Of a DNA stretch of 64,000 nt, positions 24,401-35,484 are shown piece after piece. The DNA is taken from positions 94,017,501-94,081,500 of the forward strand of contig CP136890.1 of NCBI GenBank assembly GCA_034359265.1. The letters are read 5' to 3'. Position numbers and translations under genes: made by a program. Under the pieces are notes generated by a model. That model did not search any database and was not told the origin of the DNA. It saw only the letters and a list, made by a program, of their open reading frames with translations. The DNA is from Canna indica. Taxonomy: Eukaryota > Streptophyta > Magnoliopsida > Zingiberales > Cannaceae. Position 1 is the first letter of the stretch. Each line of letters starts with the position of its first letter.

Positions 24401-27400
24401 ATTGATAATTAGGTCATCGGGTCAAGTGTCAAGTCATCGGGTTCCAAATTTTGAAACCTTAGACCTTACCCAATTATGGTTGGGTTTGACCGGTTTGTCC
24501 CCGACCCGATTACCAAATTGGACCCGACCCAAATAGTTCGGGTCAAGTCGAGTTCTTGGGTTGAACAACCCTAATTGTGGATGAGATTAAAATAGGAATG
24601 GTGTGAGAATAATTATACAATCCGGTCTTAAGGACAAAGTGGTTGAAGTGAAGAGAATAGGAGATAAGATTATTCATTTGAGAATAGTGCGAGAAAAAGA
24701 GACGACCAACATAGTTAGTGCGTATGCCCCTCAAGTAGCCTTAAGTGAGGATGTTAAAGATAAGTTTTGGGAAGATATGGAAGCGGTAGTTCAAGAGATT
24801 CCTAATGAGCAAGATCTTTTTGTCTTGGGGAGATCTTAATGGACATGTGGCTATGTAGATTCAACAATGACTATGAGCAAGTGTACGAAGGATATGGATA
24901 TAGTAGCATGAATGAGGAAGAAAATGCTATTTAGAATTTACCTGATATTGAATAATACATGCTTTAAGAAAATGAAATCACACTTGATTACCTTTATGAG
25001 CGGGGGTATAGTCAAATAGACTTCTTTCACACTAGAAGAAGAACAAGTCTATATATAAAGATTGCTCGTTGTTTAAATGATAATTCAGATTCGTCTATTA
25101 AGGTCATTGTTCTTGAATAGGGTACATGAACACATTGAAACTATGTTGCTTTTAGGCATAATTAGAAGAGAGAAAGAAAAGTTTGGATACCTTTATTTTC
25201 CGTGCAAGGTGCATTTGTTCTTTGCTTACCCATATGAGTTTGCTTTAAATATAAGTCAATAATTGAATTCCATTCAATATGTAATTTGCAAACCACACCA
25301 TCATCTTTAGTATCCTGAATTCGTTTATGAACATCTACGACACCATGGAGATCACTTCCTCTTTTTATGGAAGTGCCTTTACTTGGGGTGAGATCTCAGC
25401 AGCAATTATCAACAATGAAAAAAGTAGATCTCTTGGGCTATATATATGGCTTGGCTCTAACTGTGAGTTGATCCTATAAAATCAATAGCAAATAGAGATT
25501 TTACTCAATAGAGGGGGTAAATTGTGTAACGTAAACATATGTTAAATCAATTAATCAAGATGAACAATTCTCGAGTAAATACAATAAATAACACAAATGA
25601 CAAGAATTTACACTATGTTTGGTTTGAGGTTTTTGGAGGTTTAAGAAGGTATTTGGAGTGGGCGACTTTTGAAGGTGTTTGAAACACCTTGTTTGGTTTT
25701 TTTTTTTTAAAAGTGAGAATGGGTTTGGAGGGTTTTGGAAGTACTTCAAACCCCTCTGGGAACTTATTTTCAAAACCTCTAATTTTGAGGTGTTTGAGAG
25801 GATTAGTAATAATTTTTAATTATAAAAATAATAAAATTGATTAAAATACAAAAATACCCAAGTATCAAATAAAAGACCTACTAATCTTCGCCGCTCACAA
25901 CTTTTTCGTCTTCTTCTCCCTATTGAATTGTCTCATCTTTATTACTATTGTATCATGAATGTTTTATTATCTTTGGCTCTTTTGCTTATTATTTTTTTTT
26001 GGTAAAATAACTCTTTTGCTTCATATGCTGTCTGATACTTATTATCTTATGAGAGGACTACATCTTTATTTGAATGATCATGAGGGCACAATGATCCAAT
26101 TATAAAAATTAACTTAGCCTTTTTAAATTACAAAAAAACCTCCAAATCCTTTATAAGATCTAACCAAATAGGGTTTTTAAAACTCTTTTAGAAATCTCCA
26201 AATACTTCCCCTCCTAAAAACCCCTAACCCTCTCTACCCCTTCCCCTTTACAACCTTTTAAACTCTTTACTCAGATTTATCCAAACATAATGTTAGAGTT
26301 GCAAACTTAACCCACTACCTAAATTCCTCATTTAGAATTTCTCATAATTTTTTATTCAAATTTATCCGAACATAGTGTTAGAGTTGCATACTTAACCCAC
26401 TACCTAAATTTCTCATTTAGAATTTCTCACAACTCCACTAGCTAGAGTATTACAAGGTACAATTACAATGGAACACTTGTGTTTATTTAGGCAGAGCAAA
26501 CGGTCGCCACAAATACCTCACTGGCTAGCTAGATTAGACACTAGGAACACGCGAAATAGGACATCGGTGTCCTTCATATTATGTTTGTCTTAGCCACATA
26601 ATTAGGCAGGACTATATGTCCTATATTTTGTTTGACACTTATTTGAATGAAACATAACACAAACTGCAATTACAAATATACCTGTGTTTTGTTCAGCGTT
26701 TAGATGTTAATGTTGAACAAAACTAGATATCTTTTATCTATTTAATTTATGTACCATATAATTCATGATGATTTCTGTCTAAAAAATTTAGAAGTTAATC
26801 AATCACACTTTTTCTTGGTTAGCAAGAAAGAAACTAAAATGTACCTGATGAAAAGGAAAACAACCTAAACGAGTAAAATGCTTCTTATTCTACATCTTAT
26901 ACCCTCGTTAATAAAAATTATTTGAAAAATCTTAACGTAGATAATCTTTAAATTAATTATATAATTTATTTTATTTACTTTTAAAGTTTATGTAATTCTT
27001 ATCAGTAATGGATTAAAGTATAGAACTTACATATCTAGAGAGCTTAAATGTAAAATAAGTTGTAAAATAAGCTTAAATGTAAAACATAAAAGTTAAATAT
27101 TTAATAGTTTATGTAAATCATTATGGTGAAGGCATAAAATATAAAATTTACAATATTGGAATATTTACATGGAAAGTGAATTTAAAATATGTATTTTTAT
27201 TAATAGTACCATATCTACAAATTTAGCATATCGAAGGACTTAAATAAAATCCATAATTCTACATTGATTTATATATAATTAATAAACTTTAGAAAATCTT
27301 ATATAATGTTGTGTTAATGAAAGATTTAAAAATAACAATTTATAAAATTAAAGGATTTGATTATTTAAATGAAAAATATATTATATCCCTCACATCTTGA

Positions 27401-27417
27401 ATATATTTAACTTTAAT

Positions 27418-27448
<31 letters not shown>

Positions 27449-30400
27449 CAAAAATGCCCCTGACATTTTCTCGCGGGTACTAAAATAACGGAGCTGACGT
27501 GGCTGATGACTGGGACTGATGACGTGGACATCTGACACGCATGTGGGCCAAGACATTTTCTCACGGGTACTAAAATGCCCCTAACGTTTTCTCACAGGTA
27601 CAAAAATATCCCTAACGTTTTCTCACGGGTACAAAAATACTCCTAACGTTTATTTTGTACCAAAAATACCCCTGAGGTTATTGAAAATAATATAAAAATG
27701 ACACCAGACTAATTTTTGTTATGTGAGACTTAATGAAGATGTCATGAATTCAAACAAAAATGTTGACTTTACACATGACGCATATGCAGAGAGCAACTTG
27801 CCACACAATCGTATGGGTGCATAAAAAAAATCAAAAATTCGGTTAATTAAAAATCGGTTTGAAACCGAACCAAATTTTAACGTTTTTGATTTATTAGGTG
27901 TCGCTTATGTGGCAAGTTGCTCTCTACATATGTATCACGTGTAAAGTCAACATCTTTATCAGCATCCATGACATCTCTGTTAAGTCTCACCTAACAAAAG
28001 TTAATCTGATGTCATTTTTGTACCATTTTCAATAACCTCAGGGGTATTTTAGGTCCAAAATAAATGTTAGGGGTATTTTAGTACTCGTGAGAAAACGTTA
28101 GAGGTATTTTTGTACTTGTGAGAAAACGCTAGGGGCATTTTAGTGCCTGTGAGAAAACGTCATGGGCATTTTAGTACTCGTGAGAAAATGTCTTGGCCCG
28201 TATGCGTGTTAGATGTCAACGTCATCAGTCTCAGTCATCAGCCACGTCAGCTCCGTTATCTCTCAACTAATACCGTTTACCTATAGGGGCATTTTTGTAC
28301 CCAATTCATAACGTGAGGGGTATTTTTGATCCCAAAAAAACATTAGGGGTATTTTAGTACCCGCGAGAAAACATCAGGGGCATTTTTGTACCTTTTCCCT
28401 ATATATATCTTGACATTTAGAATTATAAAATCAAAGGATGTAAATATAATATATAAATACAAAATATATTAGAATATTTTCTTGTTAGTAAAGATTAAAT
28501 CGTAAATAATGTGTGAATTTCTCATTTGTTATTCTTGTTTTGGGATTTACTAATTCTAATTTTGGAAATATTGTCCATAATTTTATAAAAATCTTAAAAT
28601 TTATAAGTTTGAGAATATTTTTCCGCTAAGAAATTAGGATAATGTTGCATGTGTTTGTTTGAGTTGGTTACTCCTATATATTCTTTAGAACCAATTTGTT
28701 TCATTTTCTGAACCATTTGGTATATATTTCATTCCACTTTTAACACGCAAAGCAAGGGATTTTTTTTTTTTTCTTTCTATCTCGTTCCAGTTCTACCTAG
28801 GTAACCCCACCTTCATCACAAAAGAAAGAGACAATAAGAGTTGATGGTCAATGTATAAAGCAAGTTTTTCTTCTTTTTTATCATGGATCACTTGCGCCTT
28901 TTAAGGATGTGTAGTTTGCAAAGTACAAGGCTTCAAGATGAGTAATGCTAAAAACAAAAATCACTCTTTAGGAAGCATAGATCATGCAGAAATATCACTT
29001 TAGAAGTAGTTCCAAGGTATGTAATGTTGCACCAGGAGGTTTCCAAAGGACTATGATTGTTGACAAAGGACAAGATACCTAAAATTAGGAATATTGATTT
29101 TGGCCACAGTGGAAATCAGTGGTCGAAGGCTAAAGGGGGTATTTAGTTGGTTATTTCATTTCAAGTATATTTTAGGATATGGAGGAGCAAGAAAAACACC
29201 ATTAAATTTTACAGTAATGATTTATAATCATCAAGAACAAAAGATGTGCACCTAATTCTTCAAACTTCAAGTAAGTTTTTTTTTTTTTATGATAAAGAAC
29301 CCTGCTTCTATTCATGAGAACTGAAGAGATACAGGTATAGAGAGGTAGAGAGGAAAAAAACATGTAAAATAGTTCAAAAACATAGTATCAAATAGGACCA
29401 AAATAAAATAACAGATATCACAAAGACGGTCGAGTCATATAATGACGTCTCATGAAGGCATCAGCAGCAATGGCCGTCAGTTGAGCAGTAGAAGATTTGT
29501 TGCGGAAGATCCGATGGTTCCTCTCATTCCAAACAAACCATCCCCAAATAAATGAGAGATAAGATAATAGTTTACGTCGACGAGCTCCAATAGCATGCCA
29601 CCCCGAAGAGGACAACAAGTGAGATCCAAGCCGCCGGAGATGCAGAAGAGAAAACCAGCCATCCAAAGAAAAGAATATTGACAGATTGAAAAGAGATGGC
29701 AGTGCGTTTCCCTATCGTGTGAGCATAAAACACAGGAGATTTCCGAAGTAATTCCCCATCTTGCTAGTCGGTCGCGAGTTAGTAATTTCTTTCGGAGCCA
29801 CAACCATCCAAATAGAGCAATCTTGGGTGGGAGTTTTAGAGGCCACAATCGGTTATGGTGCCTATCGATGATCCCGCGATAAGGCAGAATCCGATAAAGA
29901 CTACGGGTAGAGAACAAACCATTCGATGTCCATCGCCATGCGATGGAGTCCTCATGAGAATGAAGTCGGATCGCCTCAAGATCTCTATAGAGGGATCCTA
30001 AAGCCTCTGCGTCAACCAGAGAGGAGAAAGTCAATGACCAACCAACACATATGCCCATGTTGTTAAGTCGTTTGACCTCCGAGATAAAGGCAAATGGTTG
30101 TTCTGAGAAATGATATAAATCAGGATACTTCTGAGCAAGGCATATATCATCACACCATCGATCAGTCCAAAGACGCGTACGGTCACCATTCCCTACAATG
30201 AAGGAGGAGCCAGTGATCATCATCTCAAGGAGTTGTGAGAGATCTTTCCATATGGGTGAAGCCTTGCGAGTGAAAGACGGGGAATTCCATAAACGAAAGT
30301 CACCATATAGTTGGCGAAGCATCCTCACCCAAAAGAGATCATCTCTCTGCATCATTGAGCTTTCTCCTCATAATTCAATGAGAATTATAATAGATGGACT

Positions 30401-31385
30401 TGTTAATATGACCCCTATTTATTATCCCCAAATCCAAGAATATGGCTTAAGGTGAGCCCATTGAGCTAATTTTTTTTTTTGAAAAACTGAACTCTGCATT
30501 CATTTCAAGATTAATGAAGTGATTACAGAAGGAGGTAGGGAAACCCCCTTGAGCTAATTAACACCAACATCCAGTTACTTATAAATCTGACCTTATTCAA
30601 AGAATTCCATGATGGTGTTGCCAGCCATGAGCAATTGAATTACTCTTATATTTTTCTCATCCCAAAGTTTGAATATGTATAGATGCTAATGAATTTCAAC
30701 CCATAAGTATCACCTACATTTTGGTGAAATTAATATTTAAAATTCTCTATATGAAGCTCAAACCACTGACTGATCGACATCATGTCATCATCAATTAATC
30801 TTTTCTAATCTGCATTTGTGAAAGGTTATTGCCATTATATTTTATATTATGTATAACTGTATAAGTAACTGTTACAATTGAAGATCACCATGAAAATTAA
30901 GCAACTCCTCCAACTGAAAGGATCTCAAAATTGACCAGCTCAGACAACGATCTTTTGTTTGGGTTAGATTATGTGAAAGGTGTCAATTGCAAGGGTAGTT
31001 GGGACTTGGGATTTGAAATGCAGGAATAAAAAAAAAAGGCTGTTTAGGCATTCTCAATTTACGCATTTATAAACTTGCTCTATTAGGGAAATCGTGGTGA
31101 CTGGTCATAGCTTTCTGCTTCATTGAAGGTTCCATATATAGAAAGCTATTTTACTTATTGAATGATCATTGGATAATTGCGCTAGCTAATCACCACTGGT
31201 CTTTCATCTAGAAGACAGGGTATATATGTGTCTGAAATTATGCGTGGCTCAAGACCTCACTTGGTAATGGTTTATTAACTCACTTTTTAATTTGACAAAT
31301 GGTGTTCCCTGGTTCCTTTGGCCACTATTTCCAGATGTAACTGATCCTAACATGTCCCTTCCGCTTTATAACTTGTGTCAGCAAC

Positions 31386-31425
<40 letters not shown>

Positions 31426-33978
31426 GTCACACACACATAAATTTGGTCTATTTTTCATGGAGAAAGATAACTGTATGTGGATAATCACCTTCTGTGGGAC
31501 CATGAACTTTTATGGGCAGTCTGCCTATAAAAATTTCTATGAACGAGTGAACATGAGCTTTGACTGAATGAACATGACTAATAAGAGAATGAATATGGTT
31601 AAATGAATATAAATTCATATTCATTCCTTTTCTACCCATGTTCACTCGTTCATATATTCTCTATGGGCCGCCCATAGAAGTTGCACTCCCATCTTCTTTA
31701 CTAAGTACTTAATTATGGCGGTATTCTTGTTTGTTGAGCAAGATAAATCTATTATTCAATTCTATCCAATGGTCCCTCTGCAAAATCTAGGTGGAAAGTT
31801 TCTTGCTTCTTTCATAAACTCATCTTCCTTGCCATGTTGCCTCCAACCCTTAGATTGCAAGCTACTGTAACCTACAGGTGCCATCATGGCCACTCAATTG
31901 GATGGTCTTGTAGTATTTGGAGAGCTAGAAATAGATGCATATTTGAAAATGTCTCCTCTTTGTGCATGCCGTTCCTCTTGCTATCTGTTGTAATATCCTA
32001 CATATTTGCATTTCTCTTCTCTTTGTATAAGTTGCTCCTCCGTTTCTTTAAACAAGAAAACTTTGGAACGGGACAGGTAATTTATGCTTAGAGAAATATG
32101 TCCTAATTTAGCACGAAATGATCACACCTTATAATAATTACAGATGTTTTGGTGAATCTGTGCATTTTTTGTTGCAAATAAAGTATCATCTTTTACAAAG
32201 TTGGTTCCGAATGCCAATAAATTTGAAGGCTGGAATTGAATACTCTTAAATAAGAGGCTTCCTTGTTTAGAGAGAACATGTATTTCAAATTCCCACTTGC
32301 GCTTGTGCTAACTCTAAAAATTGTTCTCTTTTTCTGAGTTAACCAGTACATTGTTGTCAGTTGATTTTTTTTTTCCGTGTTTTGGTCTTGGATGCTTCTT
32401 ATAGTTCTATTTTGTACTTATGACTAATTGTTTTTTGTAGTTTCTACCTATAAGGTACAGAAATTTGTTCATTGTTGTAATTTCTTTTATTTATTTTCAT
32501 TGACACCAATTTACCAAATTACTTGCTCCATCATCTTCATTACGATCTTAGGAATTTTAGCCTGTAATCTCTTATTTGATTAAAAGTCGAAACTATGATA
32601 TATTTTTGAGAATAACAATGAATGCCCCCGTTTTTTATTATCATTCTCCCAACTAGCTATGTTGCATTACTATTATATATTGTAGTGACTACTTTTCTCT
32701 TCCCTCTGCTAATTTCCAGTGTCCAGAAAACAATTGAGCGGTATATGATGCATGGTAGAGATGCTGATATCAATGAAAAAGCAAGAAAACAGGGTGTACA
32801 GGTATCTTTCTTCTAAAATCGATTAGTTGTCATCAGGCATCTCTATCTTCAAATTCACAAAGCTAAATAAATTCACTTTCTCACATATAAATAAGTAGCT
32901 CAGTTTCAGATTTGATTAAGGCAATGAAAACGCAGAGAAACTATCCTGAATTTATATATTAGCTCATAAGGCATTTTAAGAATATGTGAAATGATTTGAA
33001 GATAAAATTAAATTCCGTAATTTAAATTCAGTGTTAAGGTCCATTTACTACCCAAATAAGTACTCATAAAAAAGAATTCTGGTTGGAACTGATGAAATCA
33101 TAATTTCATGCGATAGAAAGAAGTACATCAGTTGAAGTTTGAATCCTCAAGCATGGCAGAGAAGATGGAACTCCTTGATGCCCACAAAAGGTCGTAGTAA
33201 ATTAATAATTGGTTATTTCTTTATTCCCCGAATAGCCAACTCTTTTGGTTGAAACAAAGTTCAACCAGCTAACTTATCTTCAGAAATAGAGTTCAGTCAG
33301 CTAACTATAGGATTTTGGTGCAGGAAACTCCTGGGTGAAGACTTGGAATCATGTTCAGTGCAGGAATTGAGTGAGCTAGAAGTTCAGCTAGAGAAAAGCT
33401 TATGCAACATCAAGAAAACAAGGGTATTCATGAAAGTCACTTGATTTGCTTTAATTAACATCTTGCAGAAATCCCCACTGAATGACGGAGAATCTCTTCT
33501 CTTTTTTAGTGGAAAAAGTTATATGAACAAGTTGCAGAACTAAAGGAGAAAGTAAGTTGTTATACTACTTTCCGAATTCTTTTTCATTTATGACTTGCAC
33601 CACTGGTTACGAAAAAAATTAATTGCATCAATTACCACTTGAATCCAGGAAAGAGCGCTTCAAAAGGAAAATGCATCTTTGCATGAACAGGTATGCAATC
33701 AGAAAAGGTTTAAAAGAAAAAAAACCAATCCTCTTTCTGCAATATATACATTCCTTTCATGCATATTGATTAACTATGAGCTCTCATGTTTTTAAGAGGG
33801 AGTTGAGTGCAACAAGGTTTATGGTCCAAACTGATTTTAAATCCTATTATATGTTAAGTGCAAGGTAGAGCCACTGTTAAAGCTAGCTGCTATACAAGAA
33901 GTTGGTCCAGCTCCAGATGATCATGCTAGAGAAGAGCATGCTGAAGTAGAAACAGAGCTGATGATTGGATGGTCATGA
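21454..33978 (+). CDS. SOC1: SOC1-type (TM3 clade) MIKC MADS-box transcription factor
   Basis: Flowering-time integrator of the SOC1/OsMADS50 group, a nuclear DNA-binding protein acting as MADS dimers on CArG boxes. Seven coding exons fit canonical GT-AG sites and stay in frame: 21454-21635, 32720-32801, 33132-33190, 33324-33423, 33510-33551, 33649-33690 and 33859-33978, giving 208 residues. The MADS domain (1-60) opens [20 protein letters not shown]. The I region is 61-88 and the K domain about 89-169 ([18 protein letters not shown]). The C-terminal SOC1 motif EVETELMIG lies at 198-206, two residues before the stop. Exon sizes 182/82/59/100/42/42 match the usual MIKC pattern. The first intron is 11,084 bases and full of transposons. 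The first ATG giving MVRG was chosen; a GTG four codons upstream is not a plant start. AGL6 follows on the same strand. Clade assignment is strong, exact orthology is inferred. Confidence 0.93.
23110..23515. mobile_element. Copia-like LTR fragment in SOC1 intron 1
   Basis: The phrase AATTTACGTGGTTCGACTCA near 23210, followed by a short run about dates-and-borders type (CCTATGTCCAC), is characteristic of plant Copia LTRs near the transcription start, and a TATATATAGACACC follows near 23370. Both ends are unclear, so only a fragment or solo LTR can be claimed. Confidence 0.5.
23721..24167. mobile_element. hAT-type MITE with perfect 8-bp target duplication
   Basis: 447 bases starting ATAGGGGTGAG and ending GCTCACCCCT. 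The octamer aatacatg stands on both sides (23713-23720 and 24168-24175). The interior is made of CCCGTCCCGA/TCGGGACGG-type repeats. It splits the RTE endonuclease reading frame. Confidence 0.88.
24198..24573. mobile_element. Second hAT-type MITE in the same RTE fragment
   Basis: 376 bases starting TAGGGCTGCTCACGGG and ending GGGTTGAACAACCCTA. Flanks attgcaga (24190-24197) and attgtgga (24574-24581) form a diverged 8-base target duplication. The sequence is rich in GGGTCGG and CCCGACCC phrases. Confidence 0.8.
25490..26560. mobile_element. Diverged Copia-like LTR fragment with a nested MITE
   Basis: The left edge (AGAGGGGGTAAATTGTGT near 25509) and the part after the MITE (CCCACTACCTAAATTCCTCATTTAGAATTTC near 26310) parallel phrases in the LTRs at 728 and 7137 (AGAGGGGGGGTGAATAGTGT; CCACTACCTAAGCAC..TTAGAATTTC). 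It therefore looks like a distant relative or a solo LTR. Outer ends were not determined. Confidence 0.5.
25611..26292. mobile_element. PIF/Harbinger (Tourist-like) MITE with TTA duplication
   Basis: 682 bases with ends CACTATGTTTGG and CCAAACATAATG, flanked by TTA at 25608-25610 and 26293-26295. The 3-base TTA duplication and TGTTTGG ends suit Harbinger. The right end plus flank is repeated about 85 bases downstream (CCGAACATAGTGTTAGAG near 26366). Confidence 0.8.
27447..28390. mobile_element. Foldback element with long inverted arms
   Basis: Left arm about 27447-27805 and right arm about 27908-28390 are extended reverse complements around a ~100-base loop. Matching phrases include GAGCTGACGTGGCTGATGAC on the left with its complement near 28230, and GCAACTTGCCACA on the left with TGTGGCAAGTTGC at 27908. 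Within each arm a unit like TTTTCTCACGGGTACAAAAAT recurs several times. The left arm lacks a block of roughly 100 bases present in the right. No protein is encoded. Confidence 0.85.
29276..30365 (-). pseudogene. 5'-truncated L1-type LINE, ORF2 C-terminal part
   Basis: On the - strand the end of ORF2 can be read: [30 protein letters not shown], then the reverse-transcriptase-associated zinc region ([44 protein letters not shown]). A frame change near 29650 leads to [16 protein letters not shown] at the C end. A poly-T run at 29277-29290 on the + strand is the poly-A tail of the element. The upstream half is missing, the usual result of incomplete reverse transcription. Confidence 0.85.
30472..30548 (-). 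mobile_element. Very short retroposed insert with 11-bp target duplication
   Basis: 77 bases starting with a poly-T run on the + strand and ending GTAGGGAAACCCCC. The 11-mer TTGAGCTAATT flanks both sides (30461-30471 and 30549-30559). A tail plus long duplication is the mark of target-primed reverse transcription, here severely 5'-truncated. Confidence 0.85.
31386..31437. repeat. CT/CA compound microsatellite
   Basis: A (CT)n run passes directly into (CA)n with one interruption (AGT). It lies in SOC1 intron 1. Confidence 0.95.
31820..32060 (+). pseudogene. Small LINE ORF2 C-terminal fragment
   Basis: A + strand frame contains [16 protein letters not shown], the usual phrase at the end of the reverse-transcriptase-associated region of plant L1 LINEs. 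Nothing upstream or downstream extends it. Confidence 0.55.
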
Positions 33979-35480
33979 AATAGATAGGCCAAGTAACAAT
34001 GTTTCTTGATAGGAAACCATCAGGTATAATGTTTATATATCGCCTTAAACATTAGTTATATTGTGAGTAATAAGCTCATGCAAAAGCTGTATTATTTTGC
34101 CAGAGTTTTAACTTGGAAAAATAACATGATTTGTGTGCAAGTGTAGAGTATGTTATTGGAAAAAAAGAAAAAGAAAAATGTAAGCTGTTACCGACACTCC
34201 CCTGAACAATTTTTAATTTCATTGATAATCCAAAAATTATTACCGGTACTCTGATAATCCCATTCCTAAAATAAATAGTAGTATAGTCATTAGAAAATTA
34301 TTTGGAAAGCGCAAAACTGTATGCTCTTCCTAGCTAGGATTATTCTTGTACATAGAGAGTGGAGATGCATCTAAGCGAAGAGGTTAATATTTTCTTCTAA
34401 TGCTCCTTAACTAATGCGTGCTTATTCTTGAGATATGTGCAGTGCAGATAAGTCTATTGAACAGAACGCGAACAAAACAAGATAGAGAAAAAGAAATCAG
34501 ACCCTGGTCTTCTAAGCTTGGAACATTTTTTCCTGGCAATAATTTCCTCCGGAGATGTTCCTCCATATCAGTATTCTTGAGGCTTGTAGGATTTGCTCAG
34601 GTCCCTATCTCTTCTTTCACCTGGCGGCTTTGCCTGCTTGCCCAAGTCATATAGTAATGGATAACGCAATACTGAAGCTGGTTGTGGGAAACAAGGGATC
34701 ATCTACAACCTTCTGGACAATTAATGAAAGCTGGGTTCGTTGCGGTCATTTTTGTCTTTTCTAAAATCAGCCTCAACCGTATAGATAATTTCATTTCAAA
34801 AGCTTTGATATATAGGAAATATAAGTAGATAACTAGATATAATACCTTATTACTTACCTAGCAGACGAAGAACAGGGAACGAATTTAAGAGCCCAAAATT
34901 GGATGCAAAATGACAAGGCAAGTAAAGGCAAGGGTTAAAGTTAGAGATATTTCATATCACGCGCGTATAAATGCATCTGTACAACCCATTAATTAATTGG
35001 GCAAATAACGTGCATGGTATACAAGTAGATGTAGACATGTAGTACACTAGTACGCAATGGGGCGATGCCAACTTTTTTTTTTTGTCTTTTCCCCATGTTC
35101 AATTTAAGGGGTCGTGGAAATAATTAATTATAGGATGAAATGCCAATTTAATAATTTGTGTTTAATATTGTTTTTAAAAAAATAAAATATATCAAGTACA
35201 AAAGAATAAAGATTTTGGATACATGCATTTAATCTCACAAATTGTTGTGTTCCGTGTTAATGACAAATCTTTTTCTCATTGAATGCCCTAATTTTACTGG
35301 ATAAAGGTTGGGAAAAACATTCTTAACCACTTTACACGGAATTCTCACAAAATTGATGATGCGTTAATTTGGTACAAAACTTTTTTTTTTCTTAAGCAAA
35401 ATTCCCATATCCCAATTACAGTGGTTGAAATTTTCAAATCCAAAATTAAATTATCATAATATTAATTTTACCTCCCGCAA
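33979..35480. other. SOC1 3' untranslated region and spacer
   Basis: Presumed 3' UTR for the first few hundred bases. No further gene seen; short frames at 34418-34764 show no family features. Poly-T and poly-A runs are common. Confidence 0.4.
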
Positions 35481-35484
35481 ATAT

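Larger units (their letters stand above)
23560..25075 (+). pseudogene. RTE-type LINE endonuclease remnant, interrupted by two MITEs
   Basis: Three pieces read as one plant RTE endonuclease on the + strand. Piece one (about 23600-23720) reads [21 protein letters not shown]. Piece two (24168-24197) is short. Piece three (from about 24574) reads [20 protein letters not shown] and [13 protein letters not shown] phrases, then a GDLNGHV-like end near 24840, and SMNEEENAI with ITFMSGG near 24900-25010. The breaks coincide with hAT MITE insertions at 23721 and 24198. Stops and missing residues show it is dead. Confidence 0.8.
21636..32719 (+). other. First intron of the SOC1-like gene (11.1 kb), transposon-rich
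   Basis: Bounded by GTGACC at 21636 and TTTCCAG at 32719. The first ~1.4 kb is ordinary AT-rich sequence. From 23.1 kb onward it holds Copia LTR fragments, an RTE-type LINE carrying two hAT MITEs, a Harbinger MITE, a long foldback element, two L1-type LINE remnants and a short retroinsert. Unassigned stretches (26560-27440, 28400-29270, 30560-31385, 32070-32700) show nothing I recognise, apart from one consensus CArG box, CCTTTTAAGG, at 28897-28906. Confidence 0.85.
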
